DNA of 64,000 bases from NCBI RefSeq assembly GCF_014930365.1, contig NZ_JABXWI010000006.1, forward strand, positions 434,001 to 498,000. The letters run 5' to 3'. The notes below the pieces were generated by a model. It made no database searches. It saw only the letters and a list, made by a program, of their open reading frames with translations, and was not told the DNA's origin. Below are positions 1 to 7,937 of the stretch, piece after piece. Numbering within the stretch: the first letter of the stretch is position 1; the number at the start of each line of letters is the position of its first letter. The position numbers were made by a program, and so were the translations under genes. Origin of the DNA: Streptomyces caniscabiei. Lineage in GTDB: Bacteria > Actinomycetota > Actinomycetes > Streptomycetales > Streptomycetaceae.

Positions 1-686
1 ACGGTGTGAGCTATTTCGCACTCCAGAAGGACGCGCTGCCCGGCCGCATGGACCAGTCGGCCCGCCCGGCCGGACTGCGGGAGGCGGGCATGCTGCTGTC
101 GCCGCGTGACACGGGCCTCATGGTGCACGCGGTCGGCCTGGAGAACTGGCAGCGCACCCACCGCTTCTGCTCCCGTTGCGGCGAACGCACCGTCATCGCG
201 GCGGCCGGCCACATCCGGCGCTGCCCGGCCTGCGGTGCGGAGCACTACCCGCGCACCGACCCGGCGGTGATCATGGCGGTCACGGACGACGAGGACCGCA
301 TCCTGCTCGGCCGCCAGGTCCACTGGCCCGAGGGCCGCTTCTCCACCCTCGCGGGCTTCGTGGAGCCCGGCGAATCCATCGAGCAGTCCGTGAGGCGAGA
401 GGTCCAGGAAGAGGTCGGCATCACCGTCGGCCAGGTCGAGTACATCGCCAGCCAGCCCTGGCCCTTCCCCTCCAGCCTGATGCTGGGGTTCATGGCCCGG
501 GCCACCTCCACCACCGTGGACGTCGACGGCGACGAGATCCACGAGGCCCGCTGGTTCTCCCGCGAAGAGCTGCGGACCGCGTTCGAGACCGGGGAGGTCC
601 TGCCTCCCTACGGCATCTCGATCGCGGCCCGACTGATCGAACTCTGGTACGGAAAGCCTCTGCCGACACGAGGTCACACCGGCTAG
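1..686 (+). CDS. nudC: NADH pyrophosphatase (NudC-type Nudix hydrolase), 5'-truncated by window
   Basis: This enzyme hydrolyses NAD(H) to NMN(H) and AMP, and in this family can also remove NAD caps from RNA. The reading frame is open from base 3 and has no convincing start, so the N-terminal part lies outside the window; family members are about 300 residues and 226 are seen from the first in-frame GTG at 6. Counting from that GTG, a zinc ribbon has C55, C58, C73 and C76. The Nudix box spans about residues 117-138 (GFVEPGES...REVQEEVG), and the NADH-specific signature SQPWPFPSS is at 149-157. The downstream mycoredoxin gene converges on it with only a 13 bp gap. Confidence 0.95.
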   Translation, partial: GVSYFALQKDALPGRMDQSARPAGLREAGMLLSPRDTGLMVHAVGLENWQRTHRFCSRCGERTVIAAAGHIRRCPACGAEHYPRTDPAVIMAVTDDEDRILLGRQVHWPEGRFSTLAGFVEPGESIEQSVRREVQEEVGITVGQVEYIASQPWPFPSSLMLGFMARATSTTVDVDGDEIHEARWFSREELRTAFETGEVLPPYGISIAARLIELWYGKPLPTRGHTG

Positions 687-699
687 GGCCCGTCCGCGG

Positions 700-942
700 T
701 TACGCGCCGATCTTCTGCTTGACCTGCGCCAGCGAAGGGTTGGTGAGCGTCGAACCGTCCGGGAAGAGGACGGTGGGGACCGTCTGGTTCCCGCCGTTCG
801 CCTTCTCCACGAAGGCGGCGGACTCCGGGTCCTGCTCGATGTTGATCTCGTTGTACGTGATGCCCTCGCGGTCCATCTGGCTCTTCAGCCGACGGCAGTA
901 GCCGCACCACGTGGTGCTGTACATCGTCACAGTGCCCGGCAT
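700..942 (-). CDS. mrx1: Mycoredoxin (glutaredoxin-like, mycothiol-dependent)
   Basis: A cytosolic 80-residue glutaredoxin-fold protein that reduces mycothiol-protein mixed disulfides in actinobacteria. The redox motif W-C-G-Y-C puts the cysteines at positions 13 and 16, and the TVPTV cis-proline segment is at about 55-59. Length is normal for Mrx1. It starts at ATG 942 and is the only gene of its transcript, since uvrD2 diverges from it. A near-perfect sigma-R promoter (GGAAT, 18 bp, GTT) lies about 50 bp upstream. That fits a thiol-stress function and ties it to the sigR-rsrA locus about 31 kb away in this window. Confidence 0.94.
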   Translation of the reverse strand: MPGTVTMYSTTWCGYCRRLKSQMDREGITYNEINIEQDPESAAFVEKANGGNQTVPTVLFPDGSTLTNPSLAQVKQKIGA

Positions 943-991
943 GTCCCTGGCGCTCCTTCACGGTCTGAGGGGTGCGTGCTCGCAGTGAGGG

Positions 992-1017
992 AACGTACGC
1001 GACGGGCCCGCCATTCC
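992..1017 (-). promoter_or_regulatory. Sigma-R-type promoter of mycoredoxin
   Basis: On the minus strand GGAAT (1017-1013) is followed by exactly 18 bases and then GTT (994-992). This is the published sigma-R consensus of Streptomyces. It ends 50 bp upstream of the mycoredoxin ATG and points at it. The assignment rests on motif, spacing and the redox role of the gene. Confidence 0.75.
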
Positions 1018-1157
1018 CCCGGACGGGTGGCATCCACCACCGCTGCCCGCCTCGGGGACACCGGAGAACAGAGGCGCCTGCCGCATTAGTACGACTACAG
1101 GGCCCTGCCTGTGGACAACCTGCTCAGCCGTCTCCGGCGACCTGGCAGCATGGCCGT

Positions 1158-3380
1158 GTGACAGCAGCAACGCATTCCACCCTCTTCCCGCGGGTCCCCG
1201 ACTCGGCCGACGCGGTGCTCGAAGGGCTCGACCCCGAGCAGCGCGCGGTGGCCACCGCCCTGCACGGGCCGGTGTGCGTGCTGGCCGGCGCCGGTACGGG
1301 CAAGACCCGTGCGATCACCCACCGCATCGCCTACGGAGTGCGGGCCGGCATGCTCCAGCCCGCCAGTGTGCTGGCCGTCACCTTCACCAACCGCGCCGCC
1401 GGAGAGATGCGCGGCCGTCTGCGCCAGCTCGGCGCCGCCGGAGTCCAGGCCCGGACCTTCCACTCGGCCGCGCTGCGCCAACTCCAGTACTTCTGGCCGA
1501 AAGCCGTCGGCGGCGGCATGCCGCGCATCATCGACCGCAAGATCCAGCTCGTCGCGGACGCCGCCGCCGCCTGCCGCATCCGTCTCGATCGCAACGAACT
1601 GCGCGACGCCGCCGCCGAGATCGAGTGGTCCAAGGTCACCCGCACCGTCCCCGCCGACTACGCCGCCGCGACCGCCAAGCACGGCCGCGAGGCCCCCCGC
1701 GACCCCGCCGAGATCGCCCAGATCTACGCCACCTACGAGGACCTCAAGCGCGAGCGGGCCGTCATCGACTTCGAGGACGTCCTCCTGCTCACGGTCGGCG
1801 TCCTCCAGGACCGCCACGACATCGCCGAGCAGGTCCGCTCCCAGTACCAGCACTTCGTGGTCGACGAGTACCAGGACGTCAGCCCGCTCCAGCAGCGCCT
1901 GCTGGAGCTGTGGCTCGGGGACCGGGACGACCTGTGCGTCGTGGGCGACGCCAGCCAGACGATCTATTCGTTCACCGGCGCAACTCCCGACCATCTGCTC
2001 GACTTCCGCCACCGCCACCCCGGGGCCACCGTCGTCAAGCTCGTACGCGACTACCGCTCCACCCCGCAGGTAGTCCATCTCGCCAACGGCCTGCTCTCCC
2101 AGGCCCGCGGCCGCGCCGCCGACCACCGCCTCGAACTGATCTCCCAGCGCCCCCCGGGCCCCGAACCCCGGTACACCGAGTACGCGGACGAGCCCGCCGA
2201 GGCCGAGGGTGCCGCCCGCCGCATCCGTGACCTCATCGCCTCCGGAGTGCCCGCGAGCGAGATCGCCGTCCTGTTCCGCACGAACTCCCAGTCCGAGACC
2301 TATGAACAGGCTCTGGCGGACGTCGGAGTGCCCTATCAGCTGCGCGGCGCGGAGCGGTTCTTCGACCGCCCCGAGGTGCGCAAGGCGGGTGCCGCGCTGC
2401 GGGCGGCCGCGCGGTTCGGGGCAAACGACACCCTCCTCGAGGACGCCGTCGACCTCCCCTCACAGGTACGGGCCGTGCTGTCCGGCGAGGGCTGGACCGG
2501 CGAACCACCGGCGGGCTCCGGAGCGGTCAGGGAACGCTGGGAGTCACTGGCCGCCCTGGTGAACCTGGCCCACGACTTCACCGCTGCCAAGCCCGACGCC
2601 ACGCTCGGCGACCTGGTCGCGGAACTCGACGAACGAGCGGGCGCCCAGCACGCCCCGACCGTCCAGGGCGTCACCCTCGCCTCCCTGCACTCCGCGAAGG
2701 GCCTGGAGTGGGACGTCGTCTTCCTCGTCGGGGTCGCCGAGGGCATGATGCCGATCACCTACGCGAGAACGGACGAACAGATCGAGGAGGAGCGACGACT
2801 CCTCTACGTGGGCGTCACCCGAGCGCGCGAACAGCTCTCCGTCTCCTGGGCCCTGTCCCGGTCGCCCGGCAGCCGCCCCAACCGCCGCCCCAGCCGCTTC
2901 CTCAACGGCCTGCGGCCCGGATCCACCGCCACCGCGGGTCGGACCGCCACAGCCGGCTCCGGAGGCGTCGAAGTGGGCTCCCCGGGTCGCCGGACCGGGG
3001 ACCTCGTGAGCGGCGGCACCGAAGGGGCGCCGCGTCGCACCAGCCGGACCCCGGCGCGCTGTCGCGTCTGCGGGCGCACCCTGCGGGACGCCGGCGAGAT
3101 GAAGCTGATGCGCTGCGAGGACTGCCCCTCCGACATGGACGAGGGCCTCTACGAGCGGCTGCGGGAGTGGCGCGCGGTCCAGGCGCAGCGCAGCGGCCAA
3201 CCAGACTTCTGTGTCTTCACGGACCGGACCCTGATGGCGATCGCGGAAGCGGGGCCGAGCACTCCGGTTGAACTGGGCCGCATCCCCGGCGTCCGCGCCC
3301 GCAAGCTACAGCGGTACGGCGCCGATGTTCTCGACATCTGCGCAGGTCGGGAGCCTGAGTACGAGGACGGGAACGACTGA
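1158..3380 (+). CDS. uvrD2: ATP-dependent DNA helicase UvrD2 (SF1A, HRDC domain)
   Basis: A superfamily 1A 3'-5' DNA helicase for repair, 740 residues. The Walker A motif GTGKT is at residues 46-50. The DExx box reads VVDEYQD, motif III begins VVGDASQTIYSF, and the SAKGLEWDVVFL and VGVTRAREQL motifs follow. The tail carries a four-cysteine motif (CRVC...CEDC) and then a C-terminal HRDC-like region (about 670-735), the arrangement known from mycobacterial UvrD2. I chose GTG 1158 because the frame is open further upstream (to 972) but that sequence overlaps the mycoredoxin promoter and does not look coding. Stop is at 3378-3380, directly before the wblC promoter. Confidence 0.93.
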   Translation: MTAATHSTLFPRVPDSADAVLEGLDPEQRAVATALHGPVCVLAGAGTGKTRAITHRIAYGVRAGMLQPASVLAVTFTNRAAGEMRGRLRQLGAAGVQARTFHSAALRQLQYFWPKAVGGGMPRIIDRKIQLVADAAAACRIRLDRNELRDAAAEIEWSKVTRTVPADYAAATAKHGREAPRDPAEIAQIYATYEDLKRERAVIDFEDVLLLTVGVLQDRHDIAEQVRSQYQHFVVDEYQDVSPLQQRLLELWLGDRDDLCVVGDASQTIYSFTGATPDHLLDFRHRHPGATVVKLVRDYRSTPQVVHLANGLLSQARGRAADHRLELISQRPPGPEPRYTEYADEPAEAEGAARRIRDLIASGVPASEIAVLFRTNSQSETYEQALADVGVPYQLRGAERFFDRPEVRKAGAALRAAARFGANDTLLEDAVDLPSQVRAVLSGEGWTGEPPAGSGAVRERWESLAALVNLAHDFTAAKPDATLGDLVAELDERAGAQHAPTVQGVTLASLHSAKGLEWDVVFLVGVAEGMMPITYARTDEQIEEERRLLYVGVTRAREQLSVSWALSRSPGSRPNRRPSRFLNGLRPGSTATAGRTATAGSGGVEVGSPGRRTGDLVSGGTEGAPRRTSRTPARCRVCGRTLRDAGEMKLMRCEDCPSDMDEGLYERLREWRAVQAQRSGQPDFCVFTDRTLMAIAEAGPSTPVELGRIPGVRARKLQRYGADVLDICAGREPEYEDGND

Positions 3381-3393
3381 TGCGAACTCGTCG

Positions 3394-3433
3394 AAAAAAT
3401 AGTTTGCGCATGCCCCAGCAATCCCCATAGGTT
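3394..3433 (+). promoter_or_regulatory. Predicted wblC promoter with A-tract directly upstream of -35
   Basis: A run of six A's and a T (3394-3400) lies just upstream of a -35-like TTGCGC (3404-3409). An 18 bp spacer follows, then a -10-like TAGGTT (3428-3433). WhiB7/WblC-activated promoters are known to need an AT-rich block next to the -35 element, where the AT-hook binds, so this looks autoregulated. It lies just after the uvrD2 stop and would give an unusually long leader of about 600 nt before wblC. Confidence 0.6.
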
Positions 3434-3544
3434 CTTAGGCACGAGAGCAGCGGCCTTCTCGAAGGCCCTGGTTTCGTGATGTACTTCATATCCGTCGGAA
3501 CGGTTCGCGCCGGTCCCCGTAGACGCCGAGAGGAGGCGAGTCCA

Positions 3545-3868
3545 GTGATCAGCATCAACACCAGCTACATCAGCACGGTCAAAATGACCGATCGCTCGGC
3601 CGTCTCCCTGTGCATGCTCGGCGTCTCGAACCTGGGCACCGGTCTGTCCGCCATCAGTGGCGGCCGTCCGGCGTCCTCCGTGTCTCTGGCGGGTCTCCCC
3701 GTCCGTGAGCGCAATGAGCGACCGACCAAGGCACTGGAAGCAGCAGTAGAGGCACAGGCCCAGGCCTATGCCTTCGCGGCGGCCGGTGCCGGATTCCGGA
3801 AGCAGACGACGCAGCACCACCTGATGTGGGCCTTCCGTGGGCCTGAACCCTGGAGTGATCCAGCCTGA
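3545..3868 (+). CDS. Upstream reading frame in the wblC leader (107 aa, function unknown)
   Basis: It starts at GTG 3545 behind a strong ribosome site (GAGAGGAGG, about 3529-3536) and encodes 107 residues beginning VISINTSYISTVKMTDR. No known domain is recognised. The middle is Ala/Ser/Gly-rich and the C-terminus is Trp/His/Pro-rich (HHLMWAFRGPEPWSDPA). Its stop codon (3866-3868) lies inside a perfect hairpin (3864-3880), and an intrinsic terminator follows at 3893-3933, ahead of wblC. That geometry is what a translation-sensing leader would have: ribosome progress near the 3' end could decide whether the terminator forms. It may work as a cis-acting leader frame rather than as a protein. Whether the full length is translated is inference. 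Confidence 0.5.
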   Translation: MISINTSYISTVKMTDRSAVSLCMLGVSNLGTGLSAISGGRPASSVSLAGLPVRERNERPTKALEAAVEAQAQAYAFAAAGAGFRKQTTQHHLMWAFRGPEPWSDPA

Positions 3869-3933
3869 TCGACGATCAGGTCGGCGCCTTCAGGGCCGCG
3901 GAACCCCATCCGGGATCCGCGGCCCTTCTGTTT
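3864..3933 (+). terminator. Attenuator-like tandem hairpins before wblC
   Basis: Two hairpins in series. CCTGATC/GATCAGG (3864-3870 with 3874-3880, 3 nt loop) contains the upstream frame's TGA. GGGCCGCGGA/TCCGCGGCCC (3893-3902 with 3916-3925) is followed by a T-rich run, TTCTGTTT (3926-3933). The second is a canonical intrinsic terminator placed about 110 bp before the wblC start, so transcripts must read through it to express wblC. Confidence 0.75.
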
Positions 3934-4041
3934 GTCCCCGACCGGGGACTACAGAGCGAAGGGGCCTCGGGACAAGAAAAGAACCCGGTACCAGCCGCCA
4001 CCGGCCAACAGGCCGGAACGACCAGACGAGGAAGACGAACC

Positions 4042-4410
4042 GTGCAACTCGAAGCGCACGCCCCGTCCGTACCGCCTTCCGAAACGATCCCCCCGCCCGG
4101 CCTCACGGAGGACTCCACCTTGACCCCGCTCACCGCGCTCACCGCGCTCGACGACGCCATCGAGAACCTCGGCGTACCCGTCCCCTGCCGCTCCTACGAC
4201 CCGGAGGTCTTCTTCGCCGAGTCGCCGGCCGATGTCGAGTACGCCAAGTCCCTCTGCCGCACCTGCCCGCTGATGGAGGCCTGCCTCGCCGGCGCCAAGG
4301 AGCGGCGTGAGCCGTGGGGTGTCTGGGGTGGCGAGCTCTTCGTCCAGGGTGTCGTCGTGGCCCGCAAGCGGCCCCGTGGTCGCCCGCGCAAGAACCCGGT
4401 CACGGCATGA
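4042..4410 (+). CDS. wblC: WhiB7-type transcription factor WblC
   Basis: An iron-sulfur WhiB-family regulator that binds the vegetative sigma factor and activates intrinsic antibiotic-resistance genes under translation stress. It is 122 residues with cluster cysteines C49, C72, C75 and C81, the GVWGG turn at 93-97 and a C-terminal AT-hook RGRPRK at 112-117. The AT-hook separates WhiB7/WblC from other WhiB proteins. It starts at GTG 4042 after AGGAAG. The gene sits behind an upstream frame and a terminator, and its stop overlaps the next gene's ATG (ATGA), so the two are coupled. Confidence 0.95.
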   Translation: MQLEAHAPSVPPSETIPPPGLTEDSTLTPLTALTALDDAIENLGVPVPCRSYDPEVFFAESPADVEYAKSLCRTCPLMEACLAGAKERREPWGVWGGELFVQGVVVARKRPRGRPRKNPVTA

Positions 4411-4730
4411 ACATCACCGGAACGATCGACCGCCCCCTCACGCACGACCCCAAGAAGCAGGCCCCGATGAAGCCGTCCACGAGCGAGCCCGCCGGCTCCG
4501 CGACACCTGATTTCACCACCACCGGCGCGAACGCCTCGCGTCAGAACAGGACCCGAGAGATGCATCTCATGCCAGAAGCCCTGGCTCGTGCGCATATGCA
4601 CGAGCGCCTGCACCAGGCTGAGCAGGAACGCCGGGCCATGCGCCTGGCGGTCGCTCAGCGGATGCAGCGCAGGGCCGAGCGCGCCTCGCTGCGCGCCCGC
4701 CGTGCGCTCGCCATGGCGGTCATGCAGTAG
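4407..4730 (+). CDS. Conserved small basic protein coupled to wblC
   Basis: 107 residues if translation begins at the ATG overlapping the wblC stop. A shorter 56-residue product starting at ATG 4560 behind CGAGAG is possible. The N-terminal half is low-complexity (Thr/Pro/Ser). The C-terminal half is a strongly predicted, Arg/Ala/Met-rich amphipathic helix (residues about 55-105) with many MxxR and RRAER repeats, suggesting coiled-coil or nucleic-acid/ribosome contact. No family is recognised. Co-transcription with wblC and a strong terminator right after it suggest it acts in the same antibiotic-stress response; that is inference from context only. Confidence 0.6.
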   Translation: MNITGTIDRPLTHDPKKQAPMKPSTSEPAGSATPDFTTTGANASRQNRTREMHLMPEALARAHMHERLHQAEQERRAMRLAVAQRMQRRAERASLRARRALAMAVMQ

Positions 4731-4792
4731 CCGCCACGCGGCGACCCGCATGACCTCGCCTGGAAAGGCACGTCACCACCAGCAGTAGCTCC

Positions 4793-4828
4793 CCGCGGGG
4801 GCCGGTCCGAAGGGACCGGCCCCCGCGG
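4793..4828 (+). terminator. Strong GC hairpin ending the wblC operon
   Basis: A perfect 16 bp stem (4793-4808 with 4813-4828) and a GAAG loop. No T-tract follows, which is common for Streptomyces terminators. Confidence 0.8.
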
Positions 4829-4874
4829 TGCGTTGTGCCCACGCATCCGCCGAGGGCGGCGATATCGTCGCCGA

Positions 4875-5084
4875 GTGACGAGTCTTTCCGGGGACAGTGA
4901 CCAGGGCGGCCCCGCCGCGGAACCCCAGACCCTCGTGTGCGCCCGCTGCGGCACCACCGCCGAGGCCCCTCGACCTCTGTGGATCTGTTCCGTGGAGAAC
5001 GGCGCACGGCGCTACTTCTGCGAGACCTGCGCCAGGGAGAACCTGCGCGCGATCGAAGGCAGGCTGGACTCGGCCTGGTGGTGA
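4875..5084 (+). CDS. Small zinc-ribbon protein, function unknown
   Basis: 69 residues from GTG 4875. Two CxxC pairs (VCARCGTT and FCETCARE) about 30 residues apart make a likely zinc ribbon, followed by a short helix ending RLDSAWW. It has no enzyme motifs and no signal peptide. It lies alone between the wblC terminator and the convergent ABC1 kinase gene. I recognise it only as a small actinobacterial protein type without known function. Confidence 0.75.
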   Translation: MTSLSGDSDQGGPAAEPQTLVCARCGTTAEAPRPLWICSVENGARRYFCETCARENLRAIEGRLDSAWW

Positions 5085-5106
5085 ACCCGCCCCCCGCCCG
5101 GACCGG

Positions 5107-6462
5107 CTACGCCTCCGCGACCGACTCGCCCTCCACCTCTTCAGTCAGGAAACCCGGCAGCCACTCCTCCAGCTCGTCGCGCATACGGACCGTCGCGCCG
5201 AGCTGGCACAGGACGCCGATGGTGCTCAGGGTCACCCGGTGGATGAGGAGATAGGAGGGCGGCAGGTTCAGCTGCTTGCCCAACTGGTGGGCGGGGGAGC
5301 GCGGATCGGCGATCCGCGCGGCCTGGCTGCGCATCCAACCGCGGGCGAAGGTGAACTCGTCCGCCCGGACCGGCTCGATGATGGGGTGCAGATAGTCGAG
5401 GACGGCGTCCGGATCCAGGTCTATCGACTCCTTCACGAAACCCTCGGTGCGCAGCATCTCGTAGACGGCCTCGGCCTCGCCCTCGATGGTCAGCCGGAGG
5501 GCATCGCCGATCGGGGTCGGCAGGCCGCCCGGCAGTCGGTCCACTGTGCCGAAGTCGAGGACGCCCAGGCGCCAGCCGCTCTTCTCGTCCGGCAGGAGGC
5601 GGAAGTTCCCCGGATGCGGGTCGGCGTGCAGGAGGCCGGTGCGGGCCGGACCGGAGAAGAGGAAACGGGTCAGCAGCTGGCCCGCGCGGTCGCGCTGTTC
5701 CTGAGAGCCGTCGGTGATCACCTCGGAGAGAGGGATTCCCTCCATCCACTCGGTCACCAGCACCTGCTCGCACTGATGCACCACGGCCGGGACCATCACG
5801 TCCGGATCGTCCGCGAACTCCTCCGCGTGTGCCTGCTGGGCCTGGGCCTCCAGGCCGTAGTCGAGCTCCTCCGAGACACGGTCCCGCAGCTCGGAGATGA
5901 GCGGCTTGATGTCCATCCCGGGGATCAGCGGGCCCAGGAGGCGGGCGAACCGGCTGAGTTGACCGAGGTCGGAGAGGAGGGCCTCGCCTGCGCCCGGGTA
6001 CTGCACCTTGACGGCGACCTCTCGGCCGTCGTGCCACACCGCTCGATGCACCTGGCCGATCGAGGCCGCTGCGGCCGGCTTGTCGTCGAACTCCAGGAAC
6101 GACTCCTGCCAGTCCGCTCCGATGCGCTCGGCCAGCACGGCGTGCACCGTGCGCGTCGGCATCGGCGGTGCCGCGTCCTGGAGCTTCGTCAGAGCCGCGC
6201 GGTAGGGACCGGCGACCTCCTCGGGAAGCGCCGACTCGAAGACGGACAGGGCCTGCCCGAACTTCATCGCGCCGCCCTTCAGCTCGCCGAGGACCTTGAA
6301 CAACTGCTCCGCCGTGCGCTGCTGGAGTTCTCGGCCCACGAGATCGGCCGACTCGCCGACGATCCGCTTGCCGAGTCCCCAGGTGGCCCGGCCTGCGATG
6401 CCGAGCGGAAGCGCGGCGAGCTTGGCGGTCCGGGTGACCGCCTTCCGGGGAAGATCAGACAT
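5107..6462 (-). CDS. ABC1/UbiB (AarF) family atypical kinase
   Basis: 451 residues, starting at ATG 6462 behind a GGAGGG site. Hallmarks of the UbiB/ADCK group are present: the KFGQ motif in the N-terminal helices (MKFGQALS), the Ala-rich nucleotide loop AAAASIGQVH, VAVKVQYPG with the catalytic lysine, the HADPHPGNF loop and LDFGTVD (the DFG aspartate). Streptomyces does make menaquinone, and family members support quinone or lipid metabolism through ATPase activity, but the substrate here is unknown. Its start overlaps the end of the ThiF-like gene by 8 bp, so both are probably one transcript. Confidence 0.9.
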   Translation of the reverse strand: MSDLPRKAVTRTAKLAALPLGIAGRATWGLGKRIVGESADLVGRELQQRTAEQLFKVLGELKGGAMKFGQALSVFESALPEEVAGPYRAALTKLQDAAPPMPTRTVHAVLAERIGADWQESFLEFDDKPAAAASIGQVHRAVWHDGREVAVKVQYPGAGEALLSDLGQLSRFARLLGPLIPGMDIKPLISELRDRVSEELDYGLEAQAQQAHAEEFADDPDVMVPAVVHQCEQVLVTEWMEGIPLSEVITDGSQEQRDRAGQLLTRFLFSGPARTGLLHADPHPGNFRLLPDEKSGWRLGVLDFGTVDRLPGGLPTPIGDALRLTIEGEAEAVYEMLRTEGFVKESIDLDPDAVLDYLHPIIEPVRADEFTFARGWMRSQAARIADPRSPAHQLGKQLNLPPSYLLIHRVTLSTIGVLCQLGATVRMRDELEEWLPGFLTEEVEGESVAEA

Positions 6463-7720
6463 GCGCCCTCCAAGTCCCAGCAGGCCGTGCCGCGTGTGCC
6501 TTGCGGGACAACCTCGTTGACCGCTGATGCCCCGCCATTGTCTCGTGCGCCTCCCCGTCCTTTGCGGTGTGTTCCCCATTACCTTTTCCGGCGGCGCCGC
6601 TTTCGGCGGCCGTGCAGGAACAGGCGGGGTGAGGCCACACCGGGCGCGAGTGCCAGTCGAACCCCGGTACCGAGACCTCCCAGCGGACGCCCGTGCTGGA
6701 CGGGGTCAGGCCGTCGAGGAAGGCGAGCGCGTGCGCCGCGGCCAGGCCGGCGACGGTCGTGGCCAGGGCCAGGTCGCACGCCTCCGGCTGGTGCGGCCGT
6801 CCGGACCGCCATTGTGCGACCAGCCGGGGCCACGTCTCGTCGCGGTCGGTACGGCTCTGCTCCAGGCAGCCCGCGCAGCCCGTCTCACCGGGCAGGACCA
6901 GAGGGCCCACCACGCCCGTCCCCTCGACCACACCCGCATAGAGATGGGGTGTGCCCGAGGAGATGAGCGGCTCGGCGGTCATGGGCCGGGGAGCGTGGAC
7001 GTCGACCCCGTCGCGCGGGGCGAGGATCACCAGAGAGAACCCGGCCTCCTCACGGAGACGTTCCACCGTGAGGTCCCCGTTCGGAGCCCCGGGCGGGCGG
7101 GAGCCGCGGCGACGCCGGGGCGGGCGATCGGGTGCCGCGTGGCGAGCGGCCCGGCGGGCGGCCGTGTCCCGGCGCTCACCGATCGACTCGGCCGGCAGCC
7201 CACCCGGTGCCACGTCACTCGGCTCGACCCGTCCGACATCGCGGACGTCGACCTCACCGACCCCCGCGCCCGACAACAGGGAGGCGAGCACCGACCCCAC
7301 GCGTCCGGCGCCCCTCACCTGCACTCTCAGCGACCGGCGTCCAGCCAGACGCCTCATGGCGTCGCCCGGCTCGGAGGCGATCAGAGAGAGCGTGGCGGCG
7401 TCGGGCCGCAGCCGGTCCAGGACCTCCGGTTTGGCGCGCAGCTCGTCGGCAGCCGGGCCGCCGCCCGTCGCGTCGTCCAGCAGCCCGGACCGGGACAGGC
7501 GGTCCACCAGCCCGTCCACATGCCCGTCCGGCAGACCCATGCGGCGCCCCTCGTCACGCAGGAGCGGCAACCCGCGGGTGCCGTCGAGCAGGGCGAGGAA
7601 ACTGCCTGTCGTCGTGTCCATCGGGCCCAGCACCATGGCGTGCGCCGGTGCCAGGCCGAACTGCACGGTGTTGAGATCCCGCCAGCCGCGCCGGAGCGCG
7701 GGCTTCACCATCGGATGCAT
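6455..7720 (-). CDS. ThiF/E1-like protein, probably degenerate adenylyltransferase
   Basis: 421 residues from ATG 7720. The middle has the E1/ThiF Rossmann motif (GAGRVGSVLASLLSGAGVG) and a following acidic DVGRVEPSDV. The usual Arg-Gln and nucleotide lysine/arginine region after it is replaced by a Gly/Arg-rich stretch. The C-terminal zinc part has CAGC but only C-S-C in the second position. The N-terminal about 150 residues resemble the precursor-binding part of azole cyclodehydratase partners. It may therefore be a docking or scaffold protein rather than an active enzyme. It overlaps the ABC1 kinase start by 8 bp. No substrate peptide gene was found nearby. Confidence 0.8.
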   Translation of the reverse strand: MHPMVKPALRRGWRDLNTVQFGLAPAHAMVLGPMDTTTGSFLALLDGTRGLPLLRDEGRRMGLPDGHVDGLVDRLSRSGLLDDATGGGPAADELRAKPEVLDRLRPDAATLSLIASEPGDAMRRLAGRRSLRVQVRGAGRVGSVLASLLSGAGVGEVDVRDVGRVEPSDVAPGGLPAESIGERRDTAARRAARHAAPDRPPRRRRGSRPPGAPNGDLTVERLREEAGFSLVILAPRDGVDVHAPRPMTAEPLISSGTPHLYAGVVEGTGVVGPLVLPGETGCAGCLEQSRTDRDETWPRLVAQWRSGRPHQPEACDLALATTVAGLAAAHALAFLDGLTPSSTGVRWEVSVPGFDWHSRPVWPHPACSCTAAESGAAGKGNGEHTAKDGEAHETMAGHQRSTRLSRKAHAARPAGTWRAHV

Positions 7721-7937
7721 GTCGGCCCCCCGTAGCCAGAGATCGGTTCCGTCCGTCGACGGGGCGAGTGCCTGGTCCGCCGACGAGTGCCAGCATGCAC
7801 GGACAGCGACGACGCCTGTCGAGAGTTGTCCACAGGCGACGGCATTCGTCGTACAAATCAGGCGCTTGGAGTGCGGATCGATATCGAACCGTCCCGGAGG
7901 CGGGACTTCCCCCGTGTGCAGCGGGTAACGTCGGGGC

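Noticed and set aside
972..1157. Upstream extension of uvrD2 by 62 codons
   Set aside because: Overlaps the mycoredoxin promoter, lacks a ribosome site at 972 and does not look like family sequence; GTG 1158 gives the usual length.
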